A stretch of 64,000 nt of DNA from JABMMZ01 sp040403495 (lineage in GTDB: Bacteria > Bacteroidota > Bacteroidia > NS11-12g > UBA955): assembly GCA_040403495.1 (NCBI GenBank), contig JBBAKM010000004.1:1-64000 (forward strand), written 5' to 3'. A program made the translations under genes and the position numbers. Each line of letters begins with the position of its first letter. Within the stretch, counting starts at the first letter, position 1. Under the pieces are notes generated by a model. It saw nothing but the letters and a program-made list of their open reading frames with translations. It was not told the DNA's origin and did no database searches. Shown here one piece after another: positions 9,237 to 17,087 of the stretch.

Positions 9237-9287
9237 GGTGTTTATTTGTTTAGTGTGATTGTTTAAGGGGTTTAAATGGTTGAAGGG
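9237..9287 (+). repeat. 51-bp direct repeat, copy 2 of 2
   Basis: Exact second copy of 9105-9155, in the same orientation. Confidence 0.85.
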
Positions 9288-9332
9288 TTAATAGTTATTT
9301 GTTAATGATTAATCGTTAATGTTTTTTAAAGT

Positions 9333-9383
9333 CAAAAATCCTTCTTGGGTTTCCAAACGTGCCATTCAATGCGGTGGTTTTTG
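9333..9383 (+). repeat. 51-bp direct repeat ending GGTGGTTTTTG, copy 1
   Basis: Matches 9839-9889 at 50 of 51 positions. Its end GGTGGTTTTTG is also the reverse complement of CAAAAACCACC at 9613-9623, so the element has both direct and inverted relatives within 600 bp. Confidence 0.8.
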
Positions 9384-9463
9384 AGTGTTTAAGCGTAAAC
9401 TGTGCGGAGGCGTCCACGAATGGCGTAAAATTTCAATTTGACAGCTAGGGGAGGCCTCACCCA

Positions 9464-9478
9464 CTAGGCTGAGCCTAG
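9464..9478. repeat. CTAGGCT-G-AGCCTAG palindrome, copy 2
   Basis: Same 15-bp palindrome as 9175-9189. It is preceded by AGGGGAGGCCTCACCCA, a flank with diverged relatives at about 10189-10225 and 25619-25650. Confidence 0.6.
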
Positions 9479-9491
9479 CCACGGCCGACCC

Positions 9492-9509
9492 TCCCGATAA
9501 TTATCGGGA
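9492..9509. repeat. 18-bp palindrome TCCCGATAATTATCGGGA
   Basis: Perfect palindrome. It differs only in the two central bases from the copy at 23733-23750, and a clipped copy is at 33-48. Confidence 0.7.
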
Positions 9510-9632
9510 CCGAAGGAGAGGGGAGAAAGAACCGCAAACATTTGAGTTTATAGTTTTGATTGTAATTTTATTTTAACTTAAAATTCTTTTTCTCTTTTAG
9601 TGTTAAAAGAAACAAAAACCACCACCCAATCA

Positions 9633-9687
9633 AAAATTCCGTTTTTGTGGCTGCAACCTCGGCTGCCTATCCACAAAAGGGAATTTT
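9633..9687. other. Long imperfect hairpin of unknown role
   Basis: The arm AAAATTCCGTTTTTGTGG (9633-9650) pairs with CCACAAAAGGGAATTTT (9671-9687) with a single extra base, leaving a 20-nt loop. The stem is too interrupted by its loop and lacks a U-tract, so a simple terminator is unlikely. It could be a structured RNA or a repeat-element end. Confidence 0.45.
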
Positions 9688-9838
9688 CACGAATTGGCTG
9701 GACCACAGCCGCACGGTAACTTATTGGCTGTTTCGAGGCTTCGGAACCCAGCAACATGTGAGTGTGCTTTGTGAAGTACTGTTAACTAAGATTTATAAAT
9801 ACCACCATAACAAAAATCTAAAATCTAAATTCATAAAT

Positions 9839-9889
9839 CAAAAATCTTTCTTGGGTTTCCAAACGTGCCATTCAATGCGGTGGTTTTTG
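9839..9889 (+). repeat. 51-bp direct repeat ending GGTGGTTTTTG, copy 2
   Basis: Second copy of 9333-9383 with one mismatch (CTTTC for CCTTC). Confidence 0.8.
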
Positions 9890-9924
9890 GGGGTTTAGAT
9901 TTTTTTGGGTTACCTCAAAGGAAG

Positions 9925-9946
9925 TTCCTCGAGTGGACTCGAGGAA
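9925..9946. repeat. 22-bp palindrome TTCCTCGAGT-GG-ACTCGAGGAA
   Basis: Perfect 10-bp arms around GG. No T-run follows it, and no other copy was noticed in the window. Confidence 0.55.
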
Positions 9947-10036
9947 ATCACCTGTAGAGGTCAAAAAAAGCAAACCCTCAAAAATTTATTTAGCTTTGGA
10001 AATAAAAGCCTCATTGTGGCACTAGCTTTTTCTTTG

Positions 10037-10070
10037 CTACTTTCTTTTTTGCAATGAAAAAAGAAAGTAG
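10037..10070. repeat. Perfect 14-bp hairpin CTACTTTCTTTTTT / AAAAAAGAAAGTAG
   Basis: Arms at 10037-10050 and 10057-10070 enclose GCAATG. The structure could be a bidirectional transcript end for the upstream genes or a dispersed intergenic repeat; the distance of nearly 1 kb from the MoxR stop favours the latter. Confidence 0.5.
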
Positions 10071-10346
10071 AAGACATGAAGTAAATGAAAACTAAGTTGT
10101 AAAACCGCAAACATTTGAGTTAAGTCAATCAAAGCAAACTTTCCAAAAAGCTTTCAAGAAAAGATGTCTCCTTTGTCGACATAACAGCAGGGGAGGCGAT
10201 CCCACAAGACTCAAACTAGTTACAGAATGCATTTCTCAATCACGATTAACGGCGTGTAAATGTGATAGAAGTTTTATGTTAATAGTTGTATTAATCTGTA
10301 TTATTCAATAAAATCACCTTAGTTTACAAAAACCAAATTATTGACT

Positions 10347-10354
10347 TATTTTTG
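10347..10354 (+). promoter_or_regulatory. purM: -7 box TATTTTTG directly in front of purM
   Basis: Exact TAnnTTTG match ending 7 nt before the purM ATG at 10362, so the transcript would have almost no leader. A good -33 TTG is not evident. Confidence 0.45.
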
Positions 10355-10361
10355 CGCATTC

Positions 10362-11534
10362 ATGCAGCCAACAGATAAATACAATGAAAGAGGAGTGTCT
10401 TCGCAAAAAGAAGATGTACACAAAGCTATTGCGAACCTAGACAAGGGTTTATTTCCACATGCTTTTTGCAAAATTATTCCTGATGTGTTGGGTGGTGATG
10501 ACGATTATTGTAATATCATTCATGCCGATGGTGCAGGTACAAAAAGCAGTTTGGCCTACTTGTATTGGAAAGAAACTGGCGACTTGTCTGTATGGCGAGG
10601 AATTGCACAAGATGCTTTGGTAATGAACCTTGATGATTTATTGTGTGTGGGCGTTACAAGTAATTTTTTGCTTTCAAATACCATAGGCAGAAATAAAAAG
10701 AGAATTCCTGGCGAGGTAATTGCCGAAATTATAAATGGAACAGAAGCCTTTATTGAAAGCTTAAAACCACATGGAATCAATATCGTTAGTGGAGGTGGAG
10801 AAACTGCCGATGTGGGCGATTTGGTAAAAACAATTATAGTAGACAGTACCGTTACAGCAAGAGCCAAAAAATCAGACATTATCTCTAATCACCACATTCA
10901 AGCGGGTGATGTTATTATCGGTTTGGCAAGTGATGGACAAGCTACCTACGAATCTTTTTACAATGCAGGAATGGGAAGCAATGGTTTAACAAGCGCAAGA
11001 CATGATGTTTTTGCTGCTGATTACAGAGAAAAATACCCTGAAAGTTACGATGATTTGTTGAGTAAAGATTTGGCTTATACGGGTCAACTTAAATTAACAG
11101 ATTCTGTAGAGAATATGCCTATTGATGCAGGGAAAATGGTGTTATCACCAACCAGAACTTATGCCCCTATTATTAAAGCTATATTGGAACAGCATCGTTC
11201 GGAAATTCATGGATTAGTTCATTGCTCAGGTGGCGGACAAACGAAGATTTTACACTTTGTAAAAACGCCTTTACACATTATCAAAGACCAATTGTTCGAA
11301 ACTCCCGTTTTGTTTAAAACCATTCAAGCGCAAAGTGGCACACATTGGAGAGAAATGTACCAAGTGTTTAACATGGGTCACAGAATGGAAATTTATGTGA
11401 AACCAGAATTTGCAGAATCTATTATTAAGATATCTGAATCATTTGGCGTAGCTGCAAAAGTGGTTGGTAGAGTAGAGGCTTCAGAAAAAACTCAACTAAG
11501 CATCCGTAGCACATTTGGTGAATTCACCTACTAG
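10362..11534 (+). CDS. purM: Phosphoribosylformylglycinamidine cyclo-ligase (AIR synthase)
   Basis: Catalyses ATP-dependent closure of the imidazole ring in purine synthesis (FGAM to AIR). The 390-residue protein shows the PurM/PurL-type fold signatures: HADGAGTKSS near residue 55, VMNLDDLLCVG near 90, VSGGGETADVGD near 145, GLASDGQAT near 190 and CSGGGQTK near 290. It is longer than the E. coli enzyme (345), as is usual in Bacteroidota. The ATG at 10362 gives MQPTDKYNERGVS, the typical N-terminus; an earlier alternative start lies within the -7 promoter box. No other pur gene is adjacent. The 3' end overlaps the convergent bshA gene by 39 bp. Confidence 0.95.
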   Translation: MQPTDKYNERGVSSQKEDVHKAIANLDKGLFPHAFCKIIPDVLGGDDDYCNIIHADGAGTKSSLAYLYWKETGDLSVWRGIAQDALVMNLDDLLCVGVTSNFLLSNTIGRNKKRIPGEVIAEIINGTEAFIESLKPHGINIVSGGGETADVGDLVKTIIVDSTVTARAKKSDIISNHHIQAGDVIIGLASDGQATYESFYNAGMGSNGLTSARHDVFAADYREKYPESYDDLLSKDLAYTGQLKLTDSVENMPIDAGKMVLSPTRTYAPIIKAILEQHRSEIHGLVHCSGGGQTKILHFVKTPLHIIKDQLFETPVLFKTIQAQSGTHWREMYQVFNMGHRMEIYVKPEFAESIIKISESFGVAAKVVGRVEASEKTQLSIRSTFGEFTY

Positions 11535-12644
11535 GCTTTTGTAAACATCTTCATACATTGGTAGTATTTTATCAATATGAAAGGTTAAGGCTTTTGCCAA
11601 GGCGTTCGATTTAAACTGTTTCAGGGTTGCTTCATTTTCCAGGATTTTTAAGGCATTTTTACCCATGTCTTCGACATCACCAACATTGCTTAAATAGCCA
11701 GAGTAACCATGTTCATTTACTTCAGGGATTCCACCTGCATTGCTGCTAATAACAGGTACCTCACAAGCCATTGCTTCAAGGGCTGCCAATCCAAAACTTT
11801 CTGTTTCAGAGGTTAGTAAAAACAAGTCGCACACGGATAAGATTTCCTCAATTTGCTCCTGTTTACCCAAAAAAGTTATTTTTTCATACACACACAGTTC
11901 CTTGGCAAGAATTTCGATATTTGTTCGTTCGGGACCATCGCCAATTAAAAGGAGTTTGCTGTCTATTTGTTTGCTCACAATGCAAAATACTTTGATTACA
12001 TCTTCAATACGTTTTACCTTCCTGAAGTTAGACGTGTGAACCAGAATTTTTTCACCGTTGGGTGCAATGGCTTTTTTGAAATGCTCTTTTTTCTGTTTGG
12101 TGAACCTTTCAAAATCAATAAAGTTAGGGATGACGTGTATCGGTTTATCAATATGAAAGTTTTTATAGGTGTCTCTTTTCAGACTTTCCGAAACCGCTGT
12201 TACAGCATCCGAATGGTTGATAGAATAAGAAACAACTGGTTCATAAGTAGGGTCTTTCCCAACTAAAGTGATATCAGTTCCGTGTAATGTAGTCACAATA
12301 GGGATGTTAATGCCTTGTTCCCTTAAAATATTCTTAGCCATTAATGCTGCACTGGCATGGGGAATGGCATAATGCACATGCAACAAGTCGAGCTTATTTT
12401 GCTTAACAATGTCTACAATTTTACTGGCCAAAATGGTTTCATACGGAACATATTCAAACAAAGGATATTTGTAAATAGAAACTTCGTGAAAAAATACGTT
12501 AGGATTAAAAAAATCAAGACGGGCAGGTTGACTATAGCTAATAAAATGTACAAAATAGCCTTTGGCAGCCAAAGCTTTACCTAATTCGGTAGCTACCACA
12601 CCACTACCGCCAAAAGTTGGATAACATACAATTCCTATATTCAT
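11496..12644 (-). CDS. bshA: N-acetyl-alpha-D-glucosaminyl L-malate synthase (bacillithiol synthesis)
   Basis: First step of bacillithiol synthesis: transfers GlcNAc from UDP-GlcNAc to L-malate. The 382-residue GT4 glycosyltransferase starts MNIGIVCYPTFGGSGVVATE, a hallmark of BshA, followed by HVHYAIPHA near residue 95, TTLHGTDITLVG near 120 and the GT4 nucleotide-sugar site TETESFGLAALEAMAC near 280 (E-x7-E). Bacillithiol is the low-molecular-weight thiol of many Bacteroidota. The other bsh genes are not in the window. The C-terminal 13 codons overlap the end of purM on the opposite strand. Confidence 0.93.
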   Translation of the reverse strand: MNIGIVCYPTFGGSGVVATELGKALAAKGYFVHFISYSQPARLDFFNPNVFFHEVSIYKYPLFEYVPYETILASKIVDIVKQNKLDLLHVHYAIPHASAALMAKNILREQGINIPIVTTLHGTDITLVGKDPTYEPVVSYSINHSDAVTAVSESLKRDTYKNFHIDKPIHVIPNFIDFERFTKQKKEHFKKAIAPNGEKILVHTSNFRKVKRIEDVIKVFCIVSKQIDSKLLLIGDGPERTNIEILAKELCVYEKITFLGKQEQIEEILSVCDLFLLTSETESFGLAALEAMACEVPVISSNAGGIPEVNEHGYSGYLSNVGDVEDMGKNALKILENEATLKQFKSNALAKALTFHIDKILPMYEDVYKSLVGEFTKCATDA

Positions 12645-12727
12645 GCTTATTTACAAATTAACAAATTAAATTTGAATTAGTTGTTTTAATTAGTCCGTAT
12701 TACCTTTTTAATGGATGAAATGCCAGT

Positions 12728-14773
12728 TTACCAAATCTTAACAAGATACTTGGGTTTTGCTTTCATTTTGGTTTCATCGTTGCAAGCAAATGCTTCCCAA
12801 AACTCAGGCATATTTGCCAAAGGTCCTAACACTCTGTACATGCCAGGAGAATGAGGGTCGGTAATTATTCTATTGCGCAATTCTTTTTCACTGATATTTT
12901 GAGCCCAAACCAAACTCCAACCCAAGAAAAATCTTTGCTGCCAAGTAAATCCATCCAATTCTTTGCCATTAGGTGTTTCTTTTTGGTATTGTTTTTTAAG
13001 AGCGTAATATGCCAAAGTTAGACCTGCAAAATCGGCAATGTTTTCACCTTGAGTAAGACTTCCATTGATAAAAACACTGTCTAATACCTCAAAGCGGTTG
13101 AACTGTTCTACTATTTTTTTGGTTTTTTGTTCAAACTTCAAGCGGTCCTCAGCGCTCCACCAATTTTTTAAATTACCATCTTTGTCGTATTTACTGCCTT
13201 TGTCATCAAACCCGTGTGAAAATTCATGACCAATAACAGCACCAATGCCACCATAGTTTAGTGCATCATCTGCATCTGGAGAATAGAAAGGGGGTTGTAA
13301 TATGCCTGCAGGAAAAACGATTTCATTGCGACTTGAGTTGTAATAAGCATTAACCGTTTGTGGGGTCATTCCCCATTCAGTTTTATCAATAGGTTGATTC
13401 AGCTTTCTGACCATCATGCCGTATGAAATACCCGAAATAGAAGTGACATTGTTGTACAATGTGTTTGGGGTTATCACCGCTTTACTGTAGTCTTTCCATT
13501 TTTCGGTGTAACCAATTTTGTAGGTAAAGGCATCCAATTTGGCTATCGCTTTAGCTTTTGTAGAATCGCTCATCCAATCTAATTGTTGAATTCTTTCTTT
13601 AAAAACCGCTCTCAGATTTTCAACCATTTCGCTAACTTTTTGTTTAGAGCTTTCAGAGAAATGGTATTTCACAAACTCCTGTCCCAAGGTTTCGCCCAAG
13701 TAGGCATTCACCATATTAACAGAACGTTCAGACAATGGTTTCATGGTGGTAGTTCCTTTCAAAATAGTGCTATTAAAATGGAAGTTTTCTTTTTGAAATG
13801 AACTAGAAAGCAAAGAAGCTTTGCCGCTAAGGGTATGCCATTTTAGGTAGTTTTTCCAATCGCTTAAAGAGTATTTATTGATTACAGTCCCTAATTGCTC
13901 GTAAAATTTTGGTTGAGAAACGACCATTTCTTTAAATCCAAGAGGAAGAGCTGTTTTAAAATAGGCAGCCCAATTGATGTAGTTGAAGTCTTTGATGAAT
14001 TTCTCATATTGGTATAAATTATAAGTTTTATCAGGGTCGCGTCTTTCGGTTCGGTTCATCGAGATAAGCGCTAAATCTGTTTCAATGGCTAGTATTTTAG
14101 AAGCTATTTCATCGGTGTTGCTTAGTGCACACAAGGAGAACATTTTGCTGATATGTTTGGTGTATTCTGCTCGAAGTGCTTTGTTTTTGTCGTCGTTTTT
14201 AAGGTAGTAGTCAACATCGGGTAAAGTCAATCCACCTTGACTCATGTACACAACATGTCGTTGACTGTTTTTGGCGTCAATACTAACGTATGAACTAAAT
14301 AAGCTGCCATGACCGCGCCATCTTTGAGAACCTATCAATGTGCCCAAATCTTGAATTTTTCTCAACGCATCTATTTTTTTCCATTCAATTAAAATGGGGG
14401 TATGTCCAAGTTTATTAATGGTTTGTGTGTCGAGTGTCGATTTATAAAAGTCGCCTAATAATTGTTCATTACTTCCTTTTTTGTAAGTTGCTTTGGGGTC
14501 GGCAGGATTGATGATGCCATCTAAAATGTTTTTAAGTTTTATTTCATTCTCTTTTTGAAGAATGTTAAAAGCACCCCAACGGCTTTCCGTGTTAGGAATA
14601 GGATTGTTTTTCATCCAACCACCAACAGCATATTCATAAAAATTATCGCAAGCATGAACGGAATGGTTCATGTTTAAAGAGGAATATCCTTTTTTAGGTT
14701 CGTTAGATTTGTTAATCACAAATGCCATAGAAACCAATGCCATAGACAAGCCTAGTAAGATTTTAAATTTCAT
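12728..14773 (-). CDS. M13 family zinc metallopeptidase (PepO/neprilysin-like)
   Basis: A 681-residue exported zinc endopeptidase. Residues about 1-22 form a signal or anchor segment. The M13 N-terminal domain starts at DNFYEYAVGGWMKNNPIP (near 42). The catalytic motif is GHEFSHGFDD near 515-523 (HExxH), with the third ligand in ENIADFAG near 577 and the substrate-binding NAYYNSSRNEIVFPAGIL near 468-485; the end is KPKYLVKIW, close to the family C-terminal CxxW-type end but without the Cys. Such enzymes cleave short peptides in the periplasm or at the surface. It lies 83 bp upstream of bshA on the same strand, so co-transcription is possible but not obvious. Confidence 0.95.
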   Translation of the reverse strand: MKFKILLGLSMALVSMAFVINKSNEPKKGYSSLNMNHSVHACDNFYEYAVGGWMKNNPIPNTESRWGAFNILQKENEIKLKNILDGIINPADPKATYKKGSNEQLLGDFYKSTLDTQTINKLGHTPILIEWKKIDALRKIQDLGTLIGSQRWRGHGSLFSSYVSIDAKNSQRHVVYMSQGGLTLPDVDYYLKNDDKNKALRAEYTKHISKMFSLCALSNTDEIASKILAIETDLALISMNRTERRDPDKTYNLYQYEKFIKDFNYINWAAYFKTALPLGFKEMVVSQPKFYEQLGTVINKYSLSDWKNYLKWHTLSGKASLLSSSFQKENFHFNSTILKGTTTMKPLSERSVNMVNAYLGETLGQEFVKYHFSESSKQKVSEMVENLRAVFKERIQQLDWMSDSTKAKAIAKLDAFTYKIGYTEKWKDYSKAVITPNTLYNNVTSISGISYGMMVRKLNQPIDKTEWGMTPQTVNAYYNSSRNEIVFPAGILQPPFYSPDADDALNYGGIGAVIGHEFSHGFDDKGSKYDKDGNLKNWWSAEDRLKFEQKTKKIVEQFNRFEVLDSVFINGSLTQGENIADFAGLTLAYYALKKQYQKETPNGKELDGFTWQQRFFLGWSLVWAQNISEKELRNRIITDPHSPGMYRVLGPLANMPEFWEAFACNDETKMKAKPKYLVKIW

Positions 14774-14794
14774 TGAGCAAATATCTATTTTTTA

Positions 14795-14824
14795 TTGGAA
14801 AATTAAATACAATAAATATCTTTG
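14795..14824 (+). promoter_or_regulatory. TTG-N19-TATCTTTG promoter of the cyclophilin gene
   Basis: TTG at 14795-14797 and TATCTTTG at 14817-14824 are 19 bp apart, matching the Bacteroidota consensus. The ATG at 14830 begins only 6 nt after the box, so the mRNA should be leaderless or nearly so. Confidence 0.65.
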
Positions 14825-14829
14825 TGTTT

Positions 14830-15462
14830 ATGAAATACCTAGGATTATTAATAGTAGCCTCTTTGTTTATGTTTTCTTGTGAAGATGAAACGCCAACACC
14901 TTTACCAATAGCTAACACTAATCCTGCAGATACTGTGGAGTTAGTTGAATTATCAACTTCTTATGGGATGATGGTTGTTTATTTGTACGACAAAACACCA
15001 CTGCACAAAAAGAATTTTATTAAATTGGCTAACCAAGGTTTTTATGATGGTTTGTTATTTCACAGAGTTATTCCCAATTTTATGATTCAAGGGGGCGATC
15101 CTGACGGAAATGGTTCTGGTGGTCCGGGATATACGATTCCTGCCGAAATATTCACAGATATTAAGCACAAAAAAGGAAGCATAGCAGCCGCAAGATTAGG
15201 AAACAATGTTAATCCAGAAAAGGCTTCGAGTGGGTCACAATTTTACATCGCTGTGAGTACCAGTGGAACAGCACATTTGAATGGAGAATACACTGTTTTT
15301 GGTGAAGTGATAAAAGGAATTGAATACGCAGATTCTATTGTTAAACAACCAAGAAACATGAGTACTAACAAACCAAATGTTGATCAAAAAATGAACATGA
15401 AAGTAGTAAAGAAAAGCTTTGCTACTATCAAAGAGATGTATCAATTTGAGCCTGTTTTTTAA
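14830..15462 (+). CDS. Cyclophilin-type peptidylprolyl isomerase lipoprotein
   Basis: A 210-residue envelope foldase that isomerises X-Pro bonds. A lipoprotein signal ends in the lipobox FMFSC (Cys near 17). The cyclophilin domain spans about residues 36-200, with FHRVIPNFMIQGGDPDGNGS, a GSQFYIAVS segment and LNGEYTVFGEV in the usual order; the Arg of FHRV and the FMIQGGD stretch are the active-site elements. The ATG at 14830 is chosen over an earlier one at 14773 because it begins the signal peptide and follows a promoter box by 6 nt. The next gene starts 23 nt downstream but probably belongs to a separate gene family. Confidence 0.94.
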   Translation: MKYLGLLIVASLFMFSCEDETPTPLPIANTNPADTVELVELSTSYGMMVVYLYDKTPLHKKNFIKLANQGFYDGLLFHRVIPNFMIQGGDPDGNGSGGPGYTIPAEIFTDIKHKKGSIAAARLGNNVNPEKASSGSQFYIAVSTSGTAHLNGEYTVFGEVIKGIEYADSIVKQPRNMSTNKPNVDQKMNMKVVKKSFATIKEMYQFEPVF

Positions 15463-15485
15463 TACAATAAATTTTAAACGTAGGC

Positions 15486-17018
15486 GTGAAAACCCGTAGT
15501 AAAAATTTATTCTTTTTAATTGTATTGATGTTGTTAATTCCATTTAAGTTAACATCAAATAGTTTCTTTAGCCCTAACTCAAATATTGTTTTAGTCGTTG
15601 AAAACCTGAATGCAAATGAAATAAATAATTTTGGAAGTATTTTTAAAACAGATGTATTGTATGGTTATTATCAATTTGTCAATATTGGCAAAGTAAAGAG
15701 TGGTAATATTGCGAGTGAAATTAAAATATTTGATTTAAATTTTAAGTACTTAAAAAGTATTAATATTGAGACTGTTAAAAAGACCAAAGTCATCAGTTTG
15801 ATTTACAATGGAGATGCTTTTATGGTAACTTTACTTGGAAGTAAGACAAATGAATTATATACCTTTTCAAATAATGGAAATAAATTAGGTGAAAAGAAAG
15901 GGATAAGTAAGACACAATTATGTTCTTATTACACATTGGGGAATTATGGATTCATGAGAAAGGAAACCATAAGGAATGGCATGAAATTAGGTAGTGTTTT
16001 GAAAGCATTTAACAACAATTTGGAATTATTATGGTCCATTGAGACAGATGAAAATATTAATGATAAAATTCATATCGTATACTCATCAAGAAAATATGTT
16101 GGATTTGTCAGAACAGATGCCCCTAATGGTTTATTTGAAACAGATTATGAAAGTAGTTTAGTGTTTATTTATTCAAAAACAGGTAATGAATTGTTTGAAT
16201 TGCGTTCAAAAAAAATAAAGAATTCATTGATTAGTAGTTATCATTTGGATGAGGAAAATAAAATTTTAAATTTAGGGGGTTATTCTTTTAAAAATGGAAC
16301 AAATGATGTTGAGGGATTTTGTTTAATGAATTTTGATTTTGATGGCAAAGTTGTTAATGAAAGGAGGGTAAGTTTTGCAGAAGAGTTAAAGAGTATAACA
16401 ACCCTTACCTACAATAAAAAAGTAATAGATGATGTGTCTTTATATATTCATAAATTTCATTGGGATAGTGAAGGTAAAATATACATTGTAGCTGAACAGT
16501 TTAAATCATTTTATTTAAATTTTCATATTGATTTAAATGAGTTATCTAGCCTTTTTCAGGGTAAGTATAGGGTCGTGATTTTTAATTTGGCATATTTAGT
16601 TTTTGATAAAGATTTTAAACTCTTAAAAAATAATATTGTAGAAAAGAACTATTCTTATACTTATTTCCCCTCACCAATAGGAAAAGTTCTGTCAGATTTT
16701 GAATCGAGTATAACTTTTCCATTGAATGTATATTTTGGTTATCAGTTTTCATATATCAATGATGGCGGAAATCAATTAACTACGGTTTACAGAGAATTTA
16801 AGAAGTATAAAAAAATTGATAATGTAGAAAAAAATGAAATAATTGGATGTTTGGAAATTAATAATGGAATTGTTAGTTTAGGAAGAATAAATCTTCAATC
16901 ATATTCAGCTAAATTAAAAATTTTACCTGCAAAACAAAATCATTTATTGTTGTTATACTCACAACAATTTGTAATTAAGAATAAATTGACAATTGCAATG
17001 GAACCTTTAATTCAATAA
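15486..17018 (+). CDS. Secreted protein of a tandem three-gene family, member 1 (GTG start)
   Basis: Not recognised. The 510-residue protein has a signal peptide (residues about 1-23, KTRSKNLFFLIVLMLLIPF) and is homologous throughout to the next two genes. Shared landmarks are an early NNFGxIxxxDVLYGYYxF, a central LGNYGFM, FDGKVVNE, HKFHWDSEGKIYIVAEQFK and a C-terminal LKILPAKQNHLLLLY block. The alternating beta-strand pattern of short aromatic/hydrophilic segments suggests a beta-propeller or barrel-like fold, but this is inference. The start is GTG, chosen because it aligns with the MKTNSKK start of the neighbour. No sorting tail is visible, so it may be periplasmic or outer-membrane associated. 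Confidence 0.75.
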   Translation: MKTRSKNLFFLIVLMLLIPFKLTSNSFFSPNSNIVLVVENLNANEINNFGSIFKTDVLYGYYQFVNIGKVKSGNIASEIKIFDLNFKYLKSINIETVKKTKVISLIYNGDAFMVTLLGSKTNELYTFSNNGNKLGEKKGISKTQLCSYYTLGNYGFMRKETIRNGMKLGSVLKAFNNNLELLWSIETDENINDKIHIVYSSRKYVGFVRTDAPNGLFETDYESSLVFIYSKTGNELFELRSKKIKNSLISSYHLDEENKILNLGGYSFKNGTNDVEGFCLMNFDFDGKVVNERRVSFAEELKSITTLTYNKKVIDDVSLYIHKFHWDSEGKIYIVAEQFKSFYLNFHIDLNELSSLFQGKYRVVIFNLAYLVFDKDFKLLKNNIVEKNYSYTYFPSPIGKVLSDFESSITFPLNVYFGYQFSYINDGGNQLTTVYREFKKYKKIDNVEKNEIIGCLEINNGIVSLGRINLQSYSAKLKILPAKQNHLLLLYSQQFVIKNKLTIAMEPLIQ

Positions 17019-17087
17019 AACAAAGTAACTTCAATTATTTAAAAAAAATAAACACCACTCGCTAATAAGTTATAAAAAAATATATAT

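Larger units (their letters stand above)
9070..10361. other. 1.3-kb non-coding region rich in repeats and hairpins
   Basis: No credible gene is found between the MoxR-like gene and purM. An 83-codon open frame at 9647-9898 contains hairpin and repeat sequence and lacks protein-like composition. The region contains two pairs of about 51-bp direct repeats, several perfect palindromes, a long imperfect hairpin at 9633-9687 and copies of motifs also present at 23.7-23.9 kb and 25.6 kb. It looks like an accumulation of dispersed intergenic elements, but a structured RNA inside it cannot be excluded. Confidence 0.7.

Noticed and set aside
9647..9898. 83-codon open frame in the repeat-rich region
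   Set aside because: It runs through a hairpin arm and a direct repeat copy, has no recognisable domain or plausible composition and no promoter or leader.
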